This document shows, one piece after another, positions 1 through 11,400 of a stretch of 64,000 nucleotides of DNA. Numbering within the stretch: the first letter of the stretch is position 1; each line of letters starts with the position of its first letter. Both the position numbers and the translations under genes were made by a program. Below the pieces are notes generated by a model. That model made no database searches. It was not told the DNA's origin and was given only the letters and a program-made list of their open reading frames with translations. The DNA comes from Alloascoidea africana (Eukaryota; Ascomycota; Alloascoideomycetes; Alloascoideales; Alloascoideaceae). The stretch is taken from positions 1 to 64,000 of the forward strand of contig JAKTTT010000018.1 in assembly GCA_030581615.1 (NCBI GenBank), given 5' to 3'.

Positions 1-103
1 TGTAACAGATCGTGCGGAGAATGTAACAGATCGTGCGGAGAAAGTAAGAGATCTGCGGAGAAAGTAAGAGATCTGCGGGGAAAGTAAGAGATCGTGCGGA
101 GAA
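1..103. repeat. 20-21 bp tandem repeat, five copies
   Basis: Five head-to-tail copies of a 20-21 bp unit: two identical 21-mers (1-21, 22-42), two 20-mers (43-62, 63-82) and one 21-mer (83-103). The units share a GTAA-AGAT-TGCGG-GAA framework; the later ones read GTAAGAGAT instead of GTAACAGAT. The array touches the window edge, so its true length is unknown. No protein or RNA role is visible. Confidence 0.9.
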
Positions 104-408
104 TAACAAAGGCTGGTTACCTTTGTAAGAGATATGAGTCATAACACTTCGGTTTGCACCTAGAAGTGAAGCACACTATGCGATAACAATTGATTTAGAA
201 TTAGTTTTAGGAATTATATAAGAAGCCTGTGTCTCCCTGAGATGGAGTACAAGCATCAATAGCAATAAGAATATTTTAACAAGAAAACCTTTATTGATTA
301 TCTCTCTTTCCCTCTCCCCCTCTATAAAAGCCTTTCTTCTCATTTGGGTCTCATCTCCTGGTTCTCACCGCGCATCAGAAAACGATCTGTGAAACATATC
401 AACTGATC

Positions 409-415
409 GCGGCCT

Positions 416-457
<42 letters not shown>

Positions 458-481
458 TGTGTTCGATCCACAGAGTTCGCA
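409..481 (+). tRNA. tRNA-Phe (anticodon GAA), no intron
   Basis: A 73-nt cloverleaf very close to yeast tRNA-Phe. The D arm (TTAGCTCAGTTGGGAGAGC), the anticodon arm TCAGA-CTGAAGA-TCTGA and the T arm TGTGTTCGATCCACA can be read directly. The anticodon GAA lies in the loop and the anticodon stem pairs perfectly. There is no intron, unlike S. cerevisiae tRNA-Phe genes. The acceptor stem has one C-T opposition at the fifth pair and a G-T wobble at the fourth. A run of five T at 483-487 fits Pol III termination. Confidence 0.95.
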
Positions 482-1124
482 TATTTTTCGGTCGTTTTTT
501 TAAATCCTGACTGAGTTTCAGTATCTCAGTTGTGATTCGTATTTTGAAGACAATTATTGTCAACATTTAGAGCAAGTGAAAATTTTGGCAAAGCATTGAA
601 GGAAGATTTTTTATGCATTTAATGCTGTAACTACGATTGTTGGCGTTGTTACCGGAGACAGGGGATGATTCGAAGGGTTGAGCGGCAGGTTCATGTAGTC
701 AGGGGGACGGGGCAGAATAAATAGAGTAGCAAGTAGGCTTTAACGAAGAACGGTGGTTTGAAGCCAAGCACGGACTTAGTAGGACGATGAGTGCTGACAA
801 TCATACTGTATGCTCCTATTAGTGGGATTAAGAAGGAAGACGTGGCATTGAAAGACTGACTAAACTGACGGTCTAATTAATGCCCAGAAATCAATTCCTG
901 AGAAAACATTGTATTTGACTCCGTATTCTAGTTCCTGCAAATATAGCCTACAATTTTATTGAAAGTAAAAGCAACGAGAAAGGCCATGCATCCAATAACT
1001 GAGCTTCATTGAGATGCAAAACAAAGGCTGGTGTAGAGTCTGTTTGTTTTTGGTTCTTCATTAACATAAAACAATCAGGGAGTCTTTAATGTGTTTCTCC
1101 ACCTCTCCCGTGGTCCATTAATCT
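482..1124. other. Intergenic, nothing recognised
   Basis: 643 bases between the tRNA-Phe terminator and the stop codon of the helical-protein gene. I see no open frame of note, no RNA gene and no repeat beyond short T runs. Confidence 0.6.
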
Positions 1125-3323
1125 TCAATAGCTAGACTCTTTATCAATGGATTCGATGATTCTATTACATACTCGATAAAAATTACCCAGAAATTGTCTG
1201 TAACTGCCCCTCTGCTGAGAACTGAATACAGAGACATAAGAAAATACCTCATCGACTTCTTCTCTGTTCTTGTAGTCTAAAATTGCTTTTATGGTCTCTT
1301 TATGTTGAAGAGCGAAGCTATAGGCATTAATCGCTCTAAATTCAGAAAATATCTTCATTATTCCTAGATTTTGTTCTGCAAGCCCTGCATAGGCTTCTAA
1401 GTTTGCATTTAGCACTGGAAGCAACAAACGAGCTGGTTCCCCATCGTTGTTGACGCCCTTTAAAATTCCAATAGACTCATGCTTTATAATGTTTTGCAAA
1501 AATGTGCAAATTGCTGTGCGCAGCTCAAGGGTGTGCTCCTTAATGTCTAGCCCTTTCACTAGCTCCAAAGCCAAGTCGAGACATTGGGGGACAAGCGGTT
1601 TTACTGCAGAAGAAAAAGATGTTGAAATTAGATGGTATAGCTGTTTTACTGTCTGCTCATTCTTCATCAAGAAATTGTTGTTGCGAAGACACGCTTTGAA
1701 TGACCCAATGTTGTTATAGAAAAGGATCGTGTTAGCTTCTCCAATTTCAATAAAGTTAATAAGAATAAAAACCATTTCATTGAAAATCAAGCTATGAGAG
1801 CTTTCGGGAGACGCCTCCTGGGATTCAGAGTCATTTGAAGTGTCCCTTGCTGTAAACAGGTTTTGGGACTCGAGAAGAATATTATCCTGATCAAGGTTAG
1901 ATAGTAGCTCATCATCTGAGTTTACTGCTCTGTATGTCCGCATATAATCCAAAACACGGACTATAAGACCTGGAAATTTGCCGTTTAGATCGCAATGTGC
2001 TCGTAAAGTGAACATAAGAATAGCGCCAGCTCCACCAAGATACTTCCTTAATGGGCCAAGAAAAATATCATAGATATACTGAGCAAGTTCTGGGTGTTCA
2101 AAAGTTAAATAAATAGTGTTTGAAATTGATAGCCCTTTCATTGAGGAAGCCACTTTATTGCAAAAACCCATCACCATATCTTCCCCTAAACGCATACGCA
2201 TAAGATGTAATCCCAGTTCGATAAACTTGAACAAGCGGAGGAAATAGCCGGCGTGTGATACTGCTCGATCTTTGTTGCTGTCGTAATCCAGTTCATCTTC
2301 GGTAAAAATTTGTTCCAAAGTTCTTCCGCGTGGGTCTTTTTGATCTTCCTCTTCATTGCCATTATCCAAGAATTGGGAAATTCCAATGAGATCCTCTATG
2401 CAATTTAATCCATATAGGTTGCATTCATCAGCCTTTGATCTTTCTCTGAGACAGGCTGACGAAAAGGTCTTCTTCTTCTTGTCCAGGGTGCGAAGCATGT
2501 TTCCTGAATCAAACTGAAGAACTATCAACAAGCACTTCAAACAGTGAAGTGCAACATGCGATTGATCCCCATTCGCAGCCCTTTTTCCATAGTTGAAGAA
2601 ATCAATGACACCTCTACCCTTCATATACTTTCTTGCTGCTCTCAGACCAGTGATGAGTATTAACTGTGTACCATACTCAGGGAAATAGTTATTGAAATTG
2701 CTCCCAAACGGATCATCGGCTTGCATCTTTTCATGGAGCTTTTCGAGGAGTATCTCGAGCAGAAAGAACAAGAACCCAGAACTCATGCTAGGCTTATAGT
2801 AAGCACACATTAACAGAAGTTCAATGTATGATTGATTAATCATTGCCAATTGCACCAAATGGTCTGATTGTGCGCTACACCACATTATTGTAATCAGCTC
2901 TTCCATGAAAAAGTCCGAAGGTTCCCACGGACTATCTATAGATGTAAAACAGCGCTTGATGAACTTTTGGTAGCCGGCATCTCTTTGAAGATAAATACAA
3001 ACCCACGAGAAATCGTTTAGAATTCGAAACAACACGTCTGAGGACAGCAGTGTCAAGTCCTTTATGTTTTGGTTTTGTTCTAGCATTGTGCCATAGTATG
3101 AAAAAGTATCAAACACCACCAGCACAGCCCAATCCAAACAGTCTGGAAGAACCTCTTCTTCAGACATGCACTGCTTTAAAGTCGATTTAACTTTCAGAAG
3201 ACTGAGCCGTGTTTGAGTCAAATTCTTCTTCCTGTGAGAGGAACGAAGTTTCTCGCACTCTTTTTCCAGCACCTTTTCCAGAAAGACAACTTCATCTGAG
3301 CTTGGTGATTCTGGTTGTCCCAT
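1125..3323 (-). CDS. Unidentified alpha-helical protein, 733 aa
   Basis: I do not recognise this protein. It is a soluble, Leu-rich, almost entirely helical sequence with no signal peptide or clear membrane segment, resembling a HEAT/ARM-type solenoid in texture. An acidic, Ser-rich loop rich in D, S and E interrupts the helices in the C-terminal half. The frame is open upstream to an ATG at 3491 (788 aa), but that start would overlap the first codons of the divergent POM152 gene at 3464. I therefore prefer the ATG at 3323 (MGQPESPSSDE), which leaves a 140-bp divergent promoter shared with POM152. The earlier ATG cannot be excluded. It has the length and uninterrupted frame of a real gene and no visible intron. 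A helical-repeat scaffold or transport factor is possible but unproven. Confidence 0.85.
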   Translation of the reverse strand: MGQPESPSSDEVVFLEKVLEKECEKLRSSHRKKNLTQTRLSLLKVKSTLKQCMSEEEVLPDCLDWAVLVVFDTFSYYGTMLEQNQNIKDLTLLSSDVLFRILNDFSWVCIYLQRDAGYQKFIKRCFTSIDSPWEPSDFFMEELITIMWCSAQSDHLVQLAMINQSYIELLLMCAYYKPSMSSGFLFFLLEILLEKLHEKMQADDPFGSNFNNYFPEYGTQLILITGLRAARKYMKGRGVIDFFNYGKRAANGDQSHVALHCLKCLLIVLQFDSGNMLRTLDKKKKTFSSACLRERSKADECNLYGLNCIEDLIGISQFLDNGNEEEDQKDPRGRTLEQIFTEDELDYDSNKDRAVSHAGYFLRLFKFIELGLHLMRMRLGEDMVMGFCNKVASSMKGLSISNTIYLTFEHPELAQYIYDIFLGPLRKYLGGAGAILMFTLRAHCDLNGKFPGLIVRVLDYMRTYRAVNSDDELLSNLDQDNILLESQNLFTARDTSNDSESQEASPESSHSLIFNEMVFILINFIEIGEANTILFYNNIGSFKACLRNNNFLMKNEQTVKQLYHLISTSFSSAVKPLVPQCLDLALELVKGLDIKEHTLELRTAICTFLQNIIKHESIGILKGVNNDGEPARLLLPVLNANLEAYAGLAEQNLGIMKIFSEFRAINAYSFALQHKETIKAILDYKNREEVDEVFSYVSVFSSQQRGSYRQFLGNFYRVCNRIIESIDKESSY

Positions 3324-3463
3324 GTTTTGGCTAGGAATGAGTTGAAGATGTGGAGTCAAAACTGGTGTCAGCACCACGTGATTAGTAGTTTCTATCACAC
3401 TTTTCAAACAACCTTCAGTTACCGTGTCACAGTCGCGAACCAGAAGAATTGTGAAAAACAAAC

Positions 3464-6400
3464 ATGGTCGAGAGACACATTCGACGGTCATCTCGGCATC
3501 AATCAGAGCCCCTCATCAGCTCAACTGTAATTGATGTGGCCCAACAACGATTGTACCTCATAAGCATATTTATTCTGATACAGGCTTGGAAGCTGTATGA
3601 CTTGATACGGTTGAAGCAGAATATGTTTGCTGGAGGAGATGTTGCGTTTGCATTCAAATATTTGTTATTGGACGGGCTTTATTTATGGACATTGCCAGTG
3701 TTTAGGGTGTCCTGGCTAACATTCACGCCGTCTGTTTCCATTTTACAAATACTTTGCATGTCTCTGTTTACCATTTTCTTGACAACCACATCCTCAGTCC
3801 CCTTTTCGGGCTTTTTGATCTCTTTGTGGAATGTTTCTCCGGAGGATAAATCCAGTGAATTTTCTCTTAGCGGTGCCAAGGTGAAGCCAAAAGATATTTT
3901 GAATCCAAATTCACATCTGATTGGAAAGCATAGAATCCAAATTTTACCAGAGAGCACAGCTTATCTGAATCCAGATAGTCTCTCGTTTTGTCTAGAATCG
4001 TCCAGTACACCAATTGAAATACCCGTCAGATTTAATTCAACAGATCCATCCTTTATTCAGCTTTATAGGTATGATTTGCATTCAACAGAAAGATCGACGG
4101 TCAACTTTACCAAACGAGAAATTGGAAAACTTTTGAAGGCCAACAATTATCATTCTTCAACTTCAAAAACTAGAATTATCGATGTCAAGCTTGGGGTTTC
4201 TCAACCAGGTCTTTACCGTTTAGCTAAAGTGAAAGATGCTTCTGGTCTTGATGTCAGACTTTTCAGATCTGATGTATTAATTCCAAGCTGCCCTAGTGCC
4301 TACATACTTTCTCCAGAAACTTCCCAGCATCGATGTGTTGGAGACGTTGACCGTCCCAAAATATACGTTACTGGCGTTCCACCTTTGAGGCTTCGATACA
4401 GGAAGAAAATAAATGACCAAGTAAGCACTTTTGCTGTTCAAAGTCTTCAGCCAGATGGCTTCAGCTCTCCCTTACTCTCCGGAAAAGTACCAACCAGTTC
4501 CAAATTCTACTGGGATGGCCGGGATAAGTTAGACTGGGCATCTTCCGAGTCAGTCGAAGTCAGTCTTGATACTACACTTTCAGGAAAAGGCGACTATTGG
4601 TACAGAATTGATGAAGTTGAGGATTCCTTAGGCAACTTGGTCAATTTTACCAAGATTTACGATGACTATAACGATTTAAGAGAGCTTGAGTTAAAGAAAC
4701 TAAGTTACTTTTTTGCTGTTCACGAGAGACCAAAGCTGAAATTCTCGGGTTGCTCAATCGAAGAACCTAAAAAGCTTTCAAGAGGGAGCAGCGTTGATCT
4801 TCCTATTCACTTAATCGGTTATAATGAGGATGGACCTTATAATGTAGAATTCGAGTTTACAGAAGAAGCGGAAAATGAGGAAGTACTGTCTTCAGTTGCA
4901 TTCAATCAGACTTTTAAGAATACTCGAAAGTTAGCGGTGAAAAAGCCAGGGATTTACACGCTCAGAGGTGTTACAGGGTCTTACTGTACAGGCGATATCT
5001 TGGAGCCATCCACCTGTTTGGTTTTGATACCTCCACGACCAAGTGTTGAGACACATTTTGATAAGATTGAAGATAAATGCGTAGGCTCTATTGGTCTAAC
5101 AGCTGATTTAACATTTTCTGGTACGCCCCCTTTCAAGATCTTTTACACGATTACAAAAGACAATGGCGTGCCTCAAAATTTTGCAAAAGTCATTGAGAAT
5201 ACCCGTTATCAGTTTGAGTTTAAACCAAACGAAGCAGGAACTTATGTTTACCACTTTCATCTTCTTAATGATGCTATTTACCAAGACATTGAGTTGAATT
5301 CCGAAGAGTTCAAAACAGAGCAAACTGTTAGGGTGATGGCTAGCGCAGCTTTTGCGACGGCAAATCTTCGAAGAAGATCGTGTTCTGGTGATAGTACAGA
5401 ATTTCCAGTAGCTCTTAATGGAGTTCCTCCCTTCAAGCTCGTTTATGAAATCAATCAGGGGACATCTAGGCGCAGAAGCTATCAAATTGACGACATACAA
5501 AGTTATCAGACAATAGTTAAAACTCCGGAGTTCTCAGCAGGTGGCTCTTACACAATTTCCCTTGTTTCCGTAGAGGACGGGAATGGATGTGTGTCTAGCC
5601 TCAATGTGAAAGATGCTATTGTGGATGTTCGGCGGCAGCGTCCAAAGGTTAGATTTCTACCTGTTGATGGTCTAATGTCTCTGAAGAGTCTTGAAGGGGC
5701 CTCGGTGAATATCCCTCTTCAGGCAAGCGGTGAAGCGCCATGGGACGTCACTTATTATCAGGTTAACCCTAATACTGGTGAAAAGATCGGAGAAGAGCAG
5801 CAGATGAAAGTTGGGAAAGCCAACGGAGACTTTCTCAGTGTCTCTAAGGCTGGTAAATTTGTCCTAGCATCAGTTAGAGATCACTTTTGTCCAGGGGAGG
5901 TTAACCTTGATGCCAATGAATTCACCTTGGAATGGCTAGAAAAGCCAGCCCTATCGATTGTGCCCTCGCCCAATTTGAAGCAGATTGTCGAGAATGAACT
6001 CCTGTTTGAAAAGCAAGGCATTTGCCAAGGTCATGATGATGCCATAGATCTTGCACTTACTGGATCTCCACCTTTCAAGGTCTACTATCAGGTCGTTCCT
6101 CCAGCAGGCTCTGGTATGCGCCCGAAGAAGACGTCTATTCAAGTTGCCACAAAGTTTGCATCCGTTAAGCTAGACTCGTCTGTCAAAGGGACATTTAAAT
6201 ACATCTTTCTTGGCATTAGTGATGCTAGATATGAGACAAATCACGAAACTGCAAGAATTACCGTTTTACAAGAAGTTCGAAGGTTGCCGTCTGCAGAATT
6301 TGTTGAAATGGGCAAGTTTTACAAAACATGTGTACCAGACCGAAATGTTGTACGCGATGATTATGAATCAATTCCTATTAAGCTCACCGGTCAGCCTCCC

Positions 6401-7246
6401 TTCTCCATCTCTCTATCTGTGTCCCATGAAAGCAATGGCAAGACGGATAAACTGTACTTTGACAACATTGAAAGCACATCTTTTGTTTTGAACGAGAATA
6501 TCTACAGCAGACTGACACTTGGAACACATACTGTGACCATAGATAAAGTTACTGATGGAAATGGCTGCAGCCAAGATAGATTAGGCCTAGTAAGCTCGAG
6601 AGGAAGACGCGCCTATGGCTCTTCGGCAAGCTCCAACTCTGTTTCAATCTCTGTTTCAGACATCCCCAAGATAAGGAAGAAAGACACGGGCAAATATCAC
6701 TATTGTGTTGGGGACATTGTAAAGTTTGATCTCAACGGAGTTCCTCCTTTCAATATCACTTATCAATTTAATGATGTGAGACAACAAGCCATAGCAGATT
6801 CATTTTCAAGAATTGCTGCTAGTGAGGGAGAATTGCAAATATTGGCACTTTCAGACAGTGCGTCAAGTTGTATGGTCAATTATACAGGGAGTGTGGATGA
6901 AGATCTGTCACTGACTGTCCATCCTATTCCATCCGTCGAAATTACACAAGGATCAACCAGCATTCATGAAGGTGATCTTGCGGAACTAGTATTTACATTT
7001 ACAGGCGTTCCTCCATTTACACTCACATATATTCGCACAGAAGAAATTGACGATACAGACACAAGCGATCCAAAAGGCAAAAGACATGGCCGCAGAAAGT
7101 CTCATGGGAAGGCAAAGTCCACCATCATAGAACCTCATACTATTACAGACATCTACAGTTTTGAGTATAGGATTATGACAAGCTTACAGGGAACATATGA
7201 AGCGATTCAAGTTGAAGACAAGTATTGCGTTGCGAGAAAAACGTGA
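3464..7246 (+). CDS. POM152: Nucleoporin Pom152, pore membrane ring protein
   Basis: 1260 aa (S. cerevisiae Pom152 is 1337). Integral membrane nucleoporin that forms the lumenal ring of the nuclear pore complex. The N-terminal part carries hydrophobic segments at about residues 23-45, 65-85 and 90-125, the expected pore-side and transmembrane region. The rest is a chain of lumenal Ig-like domains, each marked by a G-x-P-P-F-x-x-x-Y type motif: near residues 302, 551, 651, 754 (degenerate, GEAPWDVTY), 865, 974, 1091 and 1179, with a weaker copy near 450. Regularly spaced Cys residues and several N-x-S/T sequons fit a lumenal location. It diverges from the helical-protein gene across a very short intergenic gap. 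The frame is uninterrupted and no intron is needed. Confidence 0.97.
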   Translation: MVERHIRRSSRHQSEPLISSTVIDVAQQRLYLISIFILIQAWKLYDLIRLKQNMFAGGDVAFAFKYLLLDGLYLWTLPVFRVSWLTFTPSVSILQILCMSLFTIFLTTTSSVPFSGFLISLWNVSPEDKSSEFSLSGAKVKPKDILNPNSHLIGKHRIQILPESTAYLNPDSLSFCLESSSTPIEIPVRFNSTDPSFIQLYRYDLHSTERSTVNFTKREIGKLLKANNYHSSTSKTRIIDVKLGVSQPGLYRLAKVKDASGLDVRLFRSDVLIPSCPSAYILSPETSQHRCVGDVDRPKIYVTGVPPLRLRYRKKINDQVSTFAVQSLQPDGFSSPLLSGKVPTSSKFYWDGRDKLDWASSESVEVSLDTTLSGKGDYWYRIDEVEDSLGNLVNFTKIYDDYNDLRELELKKLSYFFAVHERPKLKFSGCSIEEPKKLSRGSSVDLPIHLIGYNEDGPYNVEFEFTEEAENEEVLSSVAFNQTFKNTRKLAVKKPGIYTLRGVTGSYCTGDILEPSTCLVLIPPRPSVETHFDKIEDKCVGSIGLTADLTFSGTPPFKIFYTITKDNGVPQNFAKVIENTRYQFEFKPNEAGTYVYHFHLLNDAIYQDIELNSEEFKTEQTVRVMASAAFATANLRRRSCSGDSTEFPVALNGVPPFKLVYEINQGTSRRRSYQIDDIQSYQTIVKTPEFSAGGSYTISLVSVEDGNGCVSSLNVKDAIVDVRRQRPKVRFLPVDGLMSLKSLEGASVNIPLQASGEAPWDVTYYQVNPNTGEKIGEEQQMKVGKANGDFLSVSKAGKFVLASVRDHFCPGEVNLDANEFTLEWLEKPALSIVPSPNLKQIVENELLFEKQGICQGHDDAIDLALTGSPPFKVYYQVVPPAGSGMRPKKTSIQVATKFASVKLDSSVKGTFKYIFLGISDARYETNHETARITVLQEVRRLPSAEFVEMGKFYKTCVPDRNVVRDDYESIPIKLTGQPPFSISLSVSHESNGKTDKLYFDNIESTSFVLNENIYSRLTLGTHTVTIDKVTDGNGCSQDRLGLVSSRGRRAYGSSASSNSVSISVSDIPKIRKKDTGKYHYCVGDIVKFDLNGVPPFNITYQFNDVRQQAIADSFSRIAASEGELQILALSDSASSCMVNYTGSVDEDLSLTVHPIPSVEITQGSTSIHEGDLAELVFTFTGVPPFTLTYIRTEEIDDTDTSDPKGKRHGRRKSHGKAKSTIIEPHTITDIYSFEYRIMTSLQGTYEAIQVEDKYCVARKT

Positions 7247-8416
7247 AAGAAAACTACTTTTGAACACTTCTATAGAGCCAAAATTCGTAACGAGCATTCT
7301 CTTTTTTGCATTTAAATCTGTCTTTATGCGTTTTGTTATTTTTATATCAAAGATTTAATAGTGTATAGCCTTTACACGTCCGACTTTCAAAAGTATCTAT
7401 GTTTTTCATGTGGTGTGCTACGAGTGGAAAAGTTCTATTTTAAGGAGTAGTTTGTGGCCAATGTCTGGAAGTGACAACCTTAATATTTATGAAAGAAGAA
7501 TCCTTTATCCTCAGACCATCCAGCCTGTAGCATATGCAAGAAAGGGAAAACAGCAAGATAAAGGCCATGATAATTGATATAGGAGGATTCAAACTTGTTA
7601 TTCTACTATCTAATGAATACATCCTCTATTTAAGTGAAGCTATGTTTGGAGATACGAGGTCGCATGTGCGAGATTGAGTAAAACTAGCAAGGAAAGAGTA
7701 GCGATTATTTTAGGTGTTGCGTATTTTTGGATTGAAGCTTTCTTACTTTATCAGTGAGATACTACAGAACCTAATGATTCCTTGGCTGACAGATCTGGGG
7801 AACCAAGGTAATTGGTTCCGGGAATTGTTCCTAGTGCCTCTATGGAGTTGTTCCCGCCGTTTCTGAGGGTCCTAGTGACTCTCTAGAATTAGTTCCTGTG
7901 GTTGTTGATAATTCTGGACACCCTTCGGCATTGGTTCCAGAAGCTGATTGTACACATGATTCACATATTCCTCGGTCTGGAACTGTTTTAGAGTATATTG
8001 GTGGGAATTTTGAACTTATCTCTGGAGTCTCATTCGCACGGAGATTCTTTTGAGAATACGCCTCATCGTGGGCATGTTCTGGAAATTTTGCGCTTATTCT
8101 GAGATCTGAGATCTGGGCATGATGACTCAGGAACCGTCTCGACATGGTTCCTGTTTGTCAAGAGCTGACACCTTTCCAATATGTGGCCATGGCGTGAAAA
8201 GAATGCACAGTCGCGCCCTAGTGGGTTATCCATCTGAGTCTTCGTTTATTTCTTTCAAGAAGATTATGATAATTAAATGCTAAACTTATAGACTCAATAC
8301 CCAACACTATAATCAATATGAAAACAATAGAAAACGCCACATTAAACACATATATGGAAATACATTAGACTCTGTTTTGAGACTTTACCACTGGCATCAA
8401 CGGTTTTCAAGACAGT
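7247..8416. other. Convergent intergenic region
   Basis: 1170 bases between the 3' ends of POM152 and the SPC110-like gene. Around 7790-8060 the plus strand keeps a GGTTCC/GTTCCT-rich texture and a fairly open Val-Pro-rich frame, but it is short, lacks a credible start and resembles no known protein. I call no gene here. Confidence 0.5.
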
Positions 8417-11400
8417 TTATTGAAGTGGGTTTGAGGCACTGGTAATCTGCTTTTTTACAAGCCTTGACTTGAAGACAGAATGATCGTGCCGAAACTGAGT
8501 CACAGTCTTATAGCGATTCTTAATCCGAACACAAGCAATTACAGACAAGATTATCACCTTCAACTTTTTCTTCCCCTTTACCTCCTCTATCTTGGAGTAA
8601 TCAGGGTATATTCCCATAGACTGAAGAATGTAAATATCGGCCTTATTAAATGCTTCATAAGATGAAATCTGCATCAAAAAGAACTGTTTCATAAATCGTA
8701 AATCTGCTTTATAACCTTTTTCCAGCTCAAGTCTTGTTCTTAAATGCTTTATCTGGACAGCCATAGTTTTCAAAATGGAGCCATTCTCATTTTGCATCAT
8801 CCGTCGAAGCTGTTTCTCAGCATCGAGCTTCTTTTTTGTGATCGCCAGCTCAGATGATTGCTGTGTGCTACCAGCTTTTGACTTGGTTAGGGACTTTGTA
8901 AGCTCTTCCTTCATCCAACTCATCTTCTTTCCCGCTCTTGTAAGTTGAAGTTGCAACTTTTCTTTTTCATCTTGGGCCAGGCTATATTTGGAAATCACCT
9001 CCTTTCTTTTTTCTCGTTCTGCTTTAAGCTTGGATTTTTCATTTTCCAGTCTTTGCTCTAGCCTTTTGATGTCTTCTTGATACACAAAACTATTGGCACC
9101 ATTTCTAGTGAAACTCTTCGATACGCTTCGATTTATTAGTGCATCACGCTCATCCTCTATGTCGTTGATTTTGGCCTTTAATCTTCCTGTTTCTTTGTAT
9201 GCCTGCTCCAGTTGCTGTTTAGTTCTCTCGAGTTTTTCCTTGTACAACTGTATTGCCTTATCTGACCGGCTAATGGAGTCTCTCAGTTCATCTGATTCAC
9301 GATTTAGAGCAGATAATCTTGCTTCAAACGCTATAACCTTTTTCTCACTTTCGTATCGTTGATCACTGAGAACTTGATTGTTTTGTCGAAGTTTGTCAAT
9401 CGACTTTCTCAGCAGCTCACATTCTTTTGTTGATCTAAATAATTCTTGTTGAATATTGGAAAGATTATCGCTGGATGTGGATTTGCTGAGACTTATTGTT
9501 TGAACTGCGGAGTTGGCTTGAAAAGAAGCGACCTCCTTCCTCAAATCCCAGATATGTTGTACTTTCTCCTGCAATTCATTTTTAATTTTCCCCAGTTCCA
9601 TAGTTAATCGCGATATCTCAGTGTCTTTAGATTGCTTCATCTCTAAAAATCTCTTCTTCTCGTCTTCCAAAAGGGATCGGGTATTTGTCGTCATTTTTTC
9701 CATGCTTCTAAGTTTATTGATATCTTCTTCCAAGTTTGATCTATCAGAAAGAAGCTGCTGCTCCTTCCTTGCCCACGTTTCTTTCTCTTGGTCCCACTCC
9801 AATTTTGCCCGTCGGAGCTTGTCCGACTTTTCGCTAACTTCTACTTGAAGACGATTACACTCTTCTGTGATTCTTTGCAGTTCTTTCCTTGTATAGTCAA
9901 ATGTTCTATCGCCAGCTTCGAACTTCGAGTTGTTTGTAGCCCGTGAAATACTATTGATGCTAGCATTAGGAGAATGAACACTCACTTCTCTGCGGCTTGC
10001 TGTTACTTGAAGCATTTCAATTTCTTTTTCTTTTTCTTTAAACTTTTGCTCAAAAATGCTGACCTTGTTTCGAAGATTTACAACCTGATCGTCACTCTTC
10101 AAAAGACTTGACTTGAGAGAAACCTCTTCAAGTTTGCAGCTATTAAGATCTTTCAACAGCTCTTCCTTTTCATCTTCTAGCTGATTGATTTCTTCGTTCA
10201 GCCTTTGTATTCTTTTGTTCAAGAGATCTATCTCGGACTCTGAAGCATGCTTTACTTGTCGAAGCTCTAGCTCCAGATCCTGAATATGTTGATGAGCTTC
10301 CTCTGTCAAGTCTTGATCATGTTCAGATTTCTCATCTAATAGCTTCTTTATCTGATGAACATACTCCTGGTTTGCTAATGCTAGCTCATGTACTTTGTCT
10401 TCAAGATCGTCAATTTTGCTTTGCAACTCTTCGATTTTCTCATTTCTAGCAATGATTGACTCAGAATGGGAGGCCTCATGAACTGATGACTCTGCTTCCT
10501 CTACTTGCTTTTCAAGGTCAGAGAGCTTGAGGTTTAAGGTATCGATTTCGTCATCTTTCTCAGAAACTTCGTTTTCTTTTAGTCGTAACTCCATTTCCAA
10601 GTTGGCTATATCATCCTTCAAGTTGTCGATTTCGTTACTCAGTTCATTAATCTTTTCTTCCTTTTCTTCAGAGTTGCTGGTATCATGTTCTGAAGCCGAT
10701 TGCATGGATTTTAGTTTGTCGGATAATTCTTCTATTTCTTTCGTTCCTTCGTCACGCTCGAATTCTGTTTCTTTCTGTTTATTTTCGATTTCATTAATGT
10801 ATAGGTTTAGTTCACTTATTTTAGACTTTGCCTTCTCCAGCTGAGAACCAAGAGATTCTATCTTTGATTCAGCTTGAGAGTCATTGCTCGATTTCCCTTC
10901 TAATTGTTTTTGCAGAGAAGCGATCAATGTCTTCATTTGTATTTCCTTTGCTCGTAGATCAATATTTTGCTTTAACGTTTCTGCCATGTTTTCAGGTGCT
11001 GATCTATCCAGTTGTTGAGTGAGGATAAGTAGCTTGGTTTTTAAACTAAAGTTCTCCTTCTGAAGGTCATCGGCAATCTAACGGTTACAAATGAATTAGT
11101 ATTGGACTGGCAAAGCGCCTGCACTAGCATAATTCCATACCTCCTGCTGCTGCCGTAAAGGGTTTGATCCATCAGCGAGGATGTCTCTCTCAACTCTATC
11201 TCTATGTGGCATAGGTGTATGTTTGGTGTTGCCGTAATCGTTTCCAAACGTGTGATTAAAAGTAGTCATATTCTCCATGCTCATATTATTCGAGCTATCA
11301 AACGACGATATATTGCTAACACTAAAGCTGGGGGAGCCGACTCTCCCAAATTTTGGTCCGTTCCGGGAGGATTGGTTTCTGAATATTTTACCATTTGATG

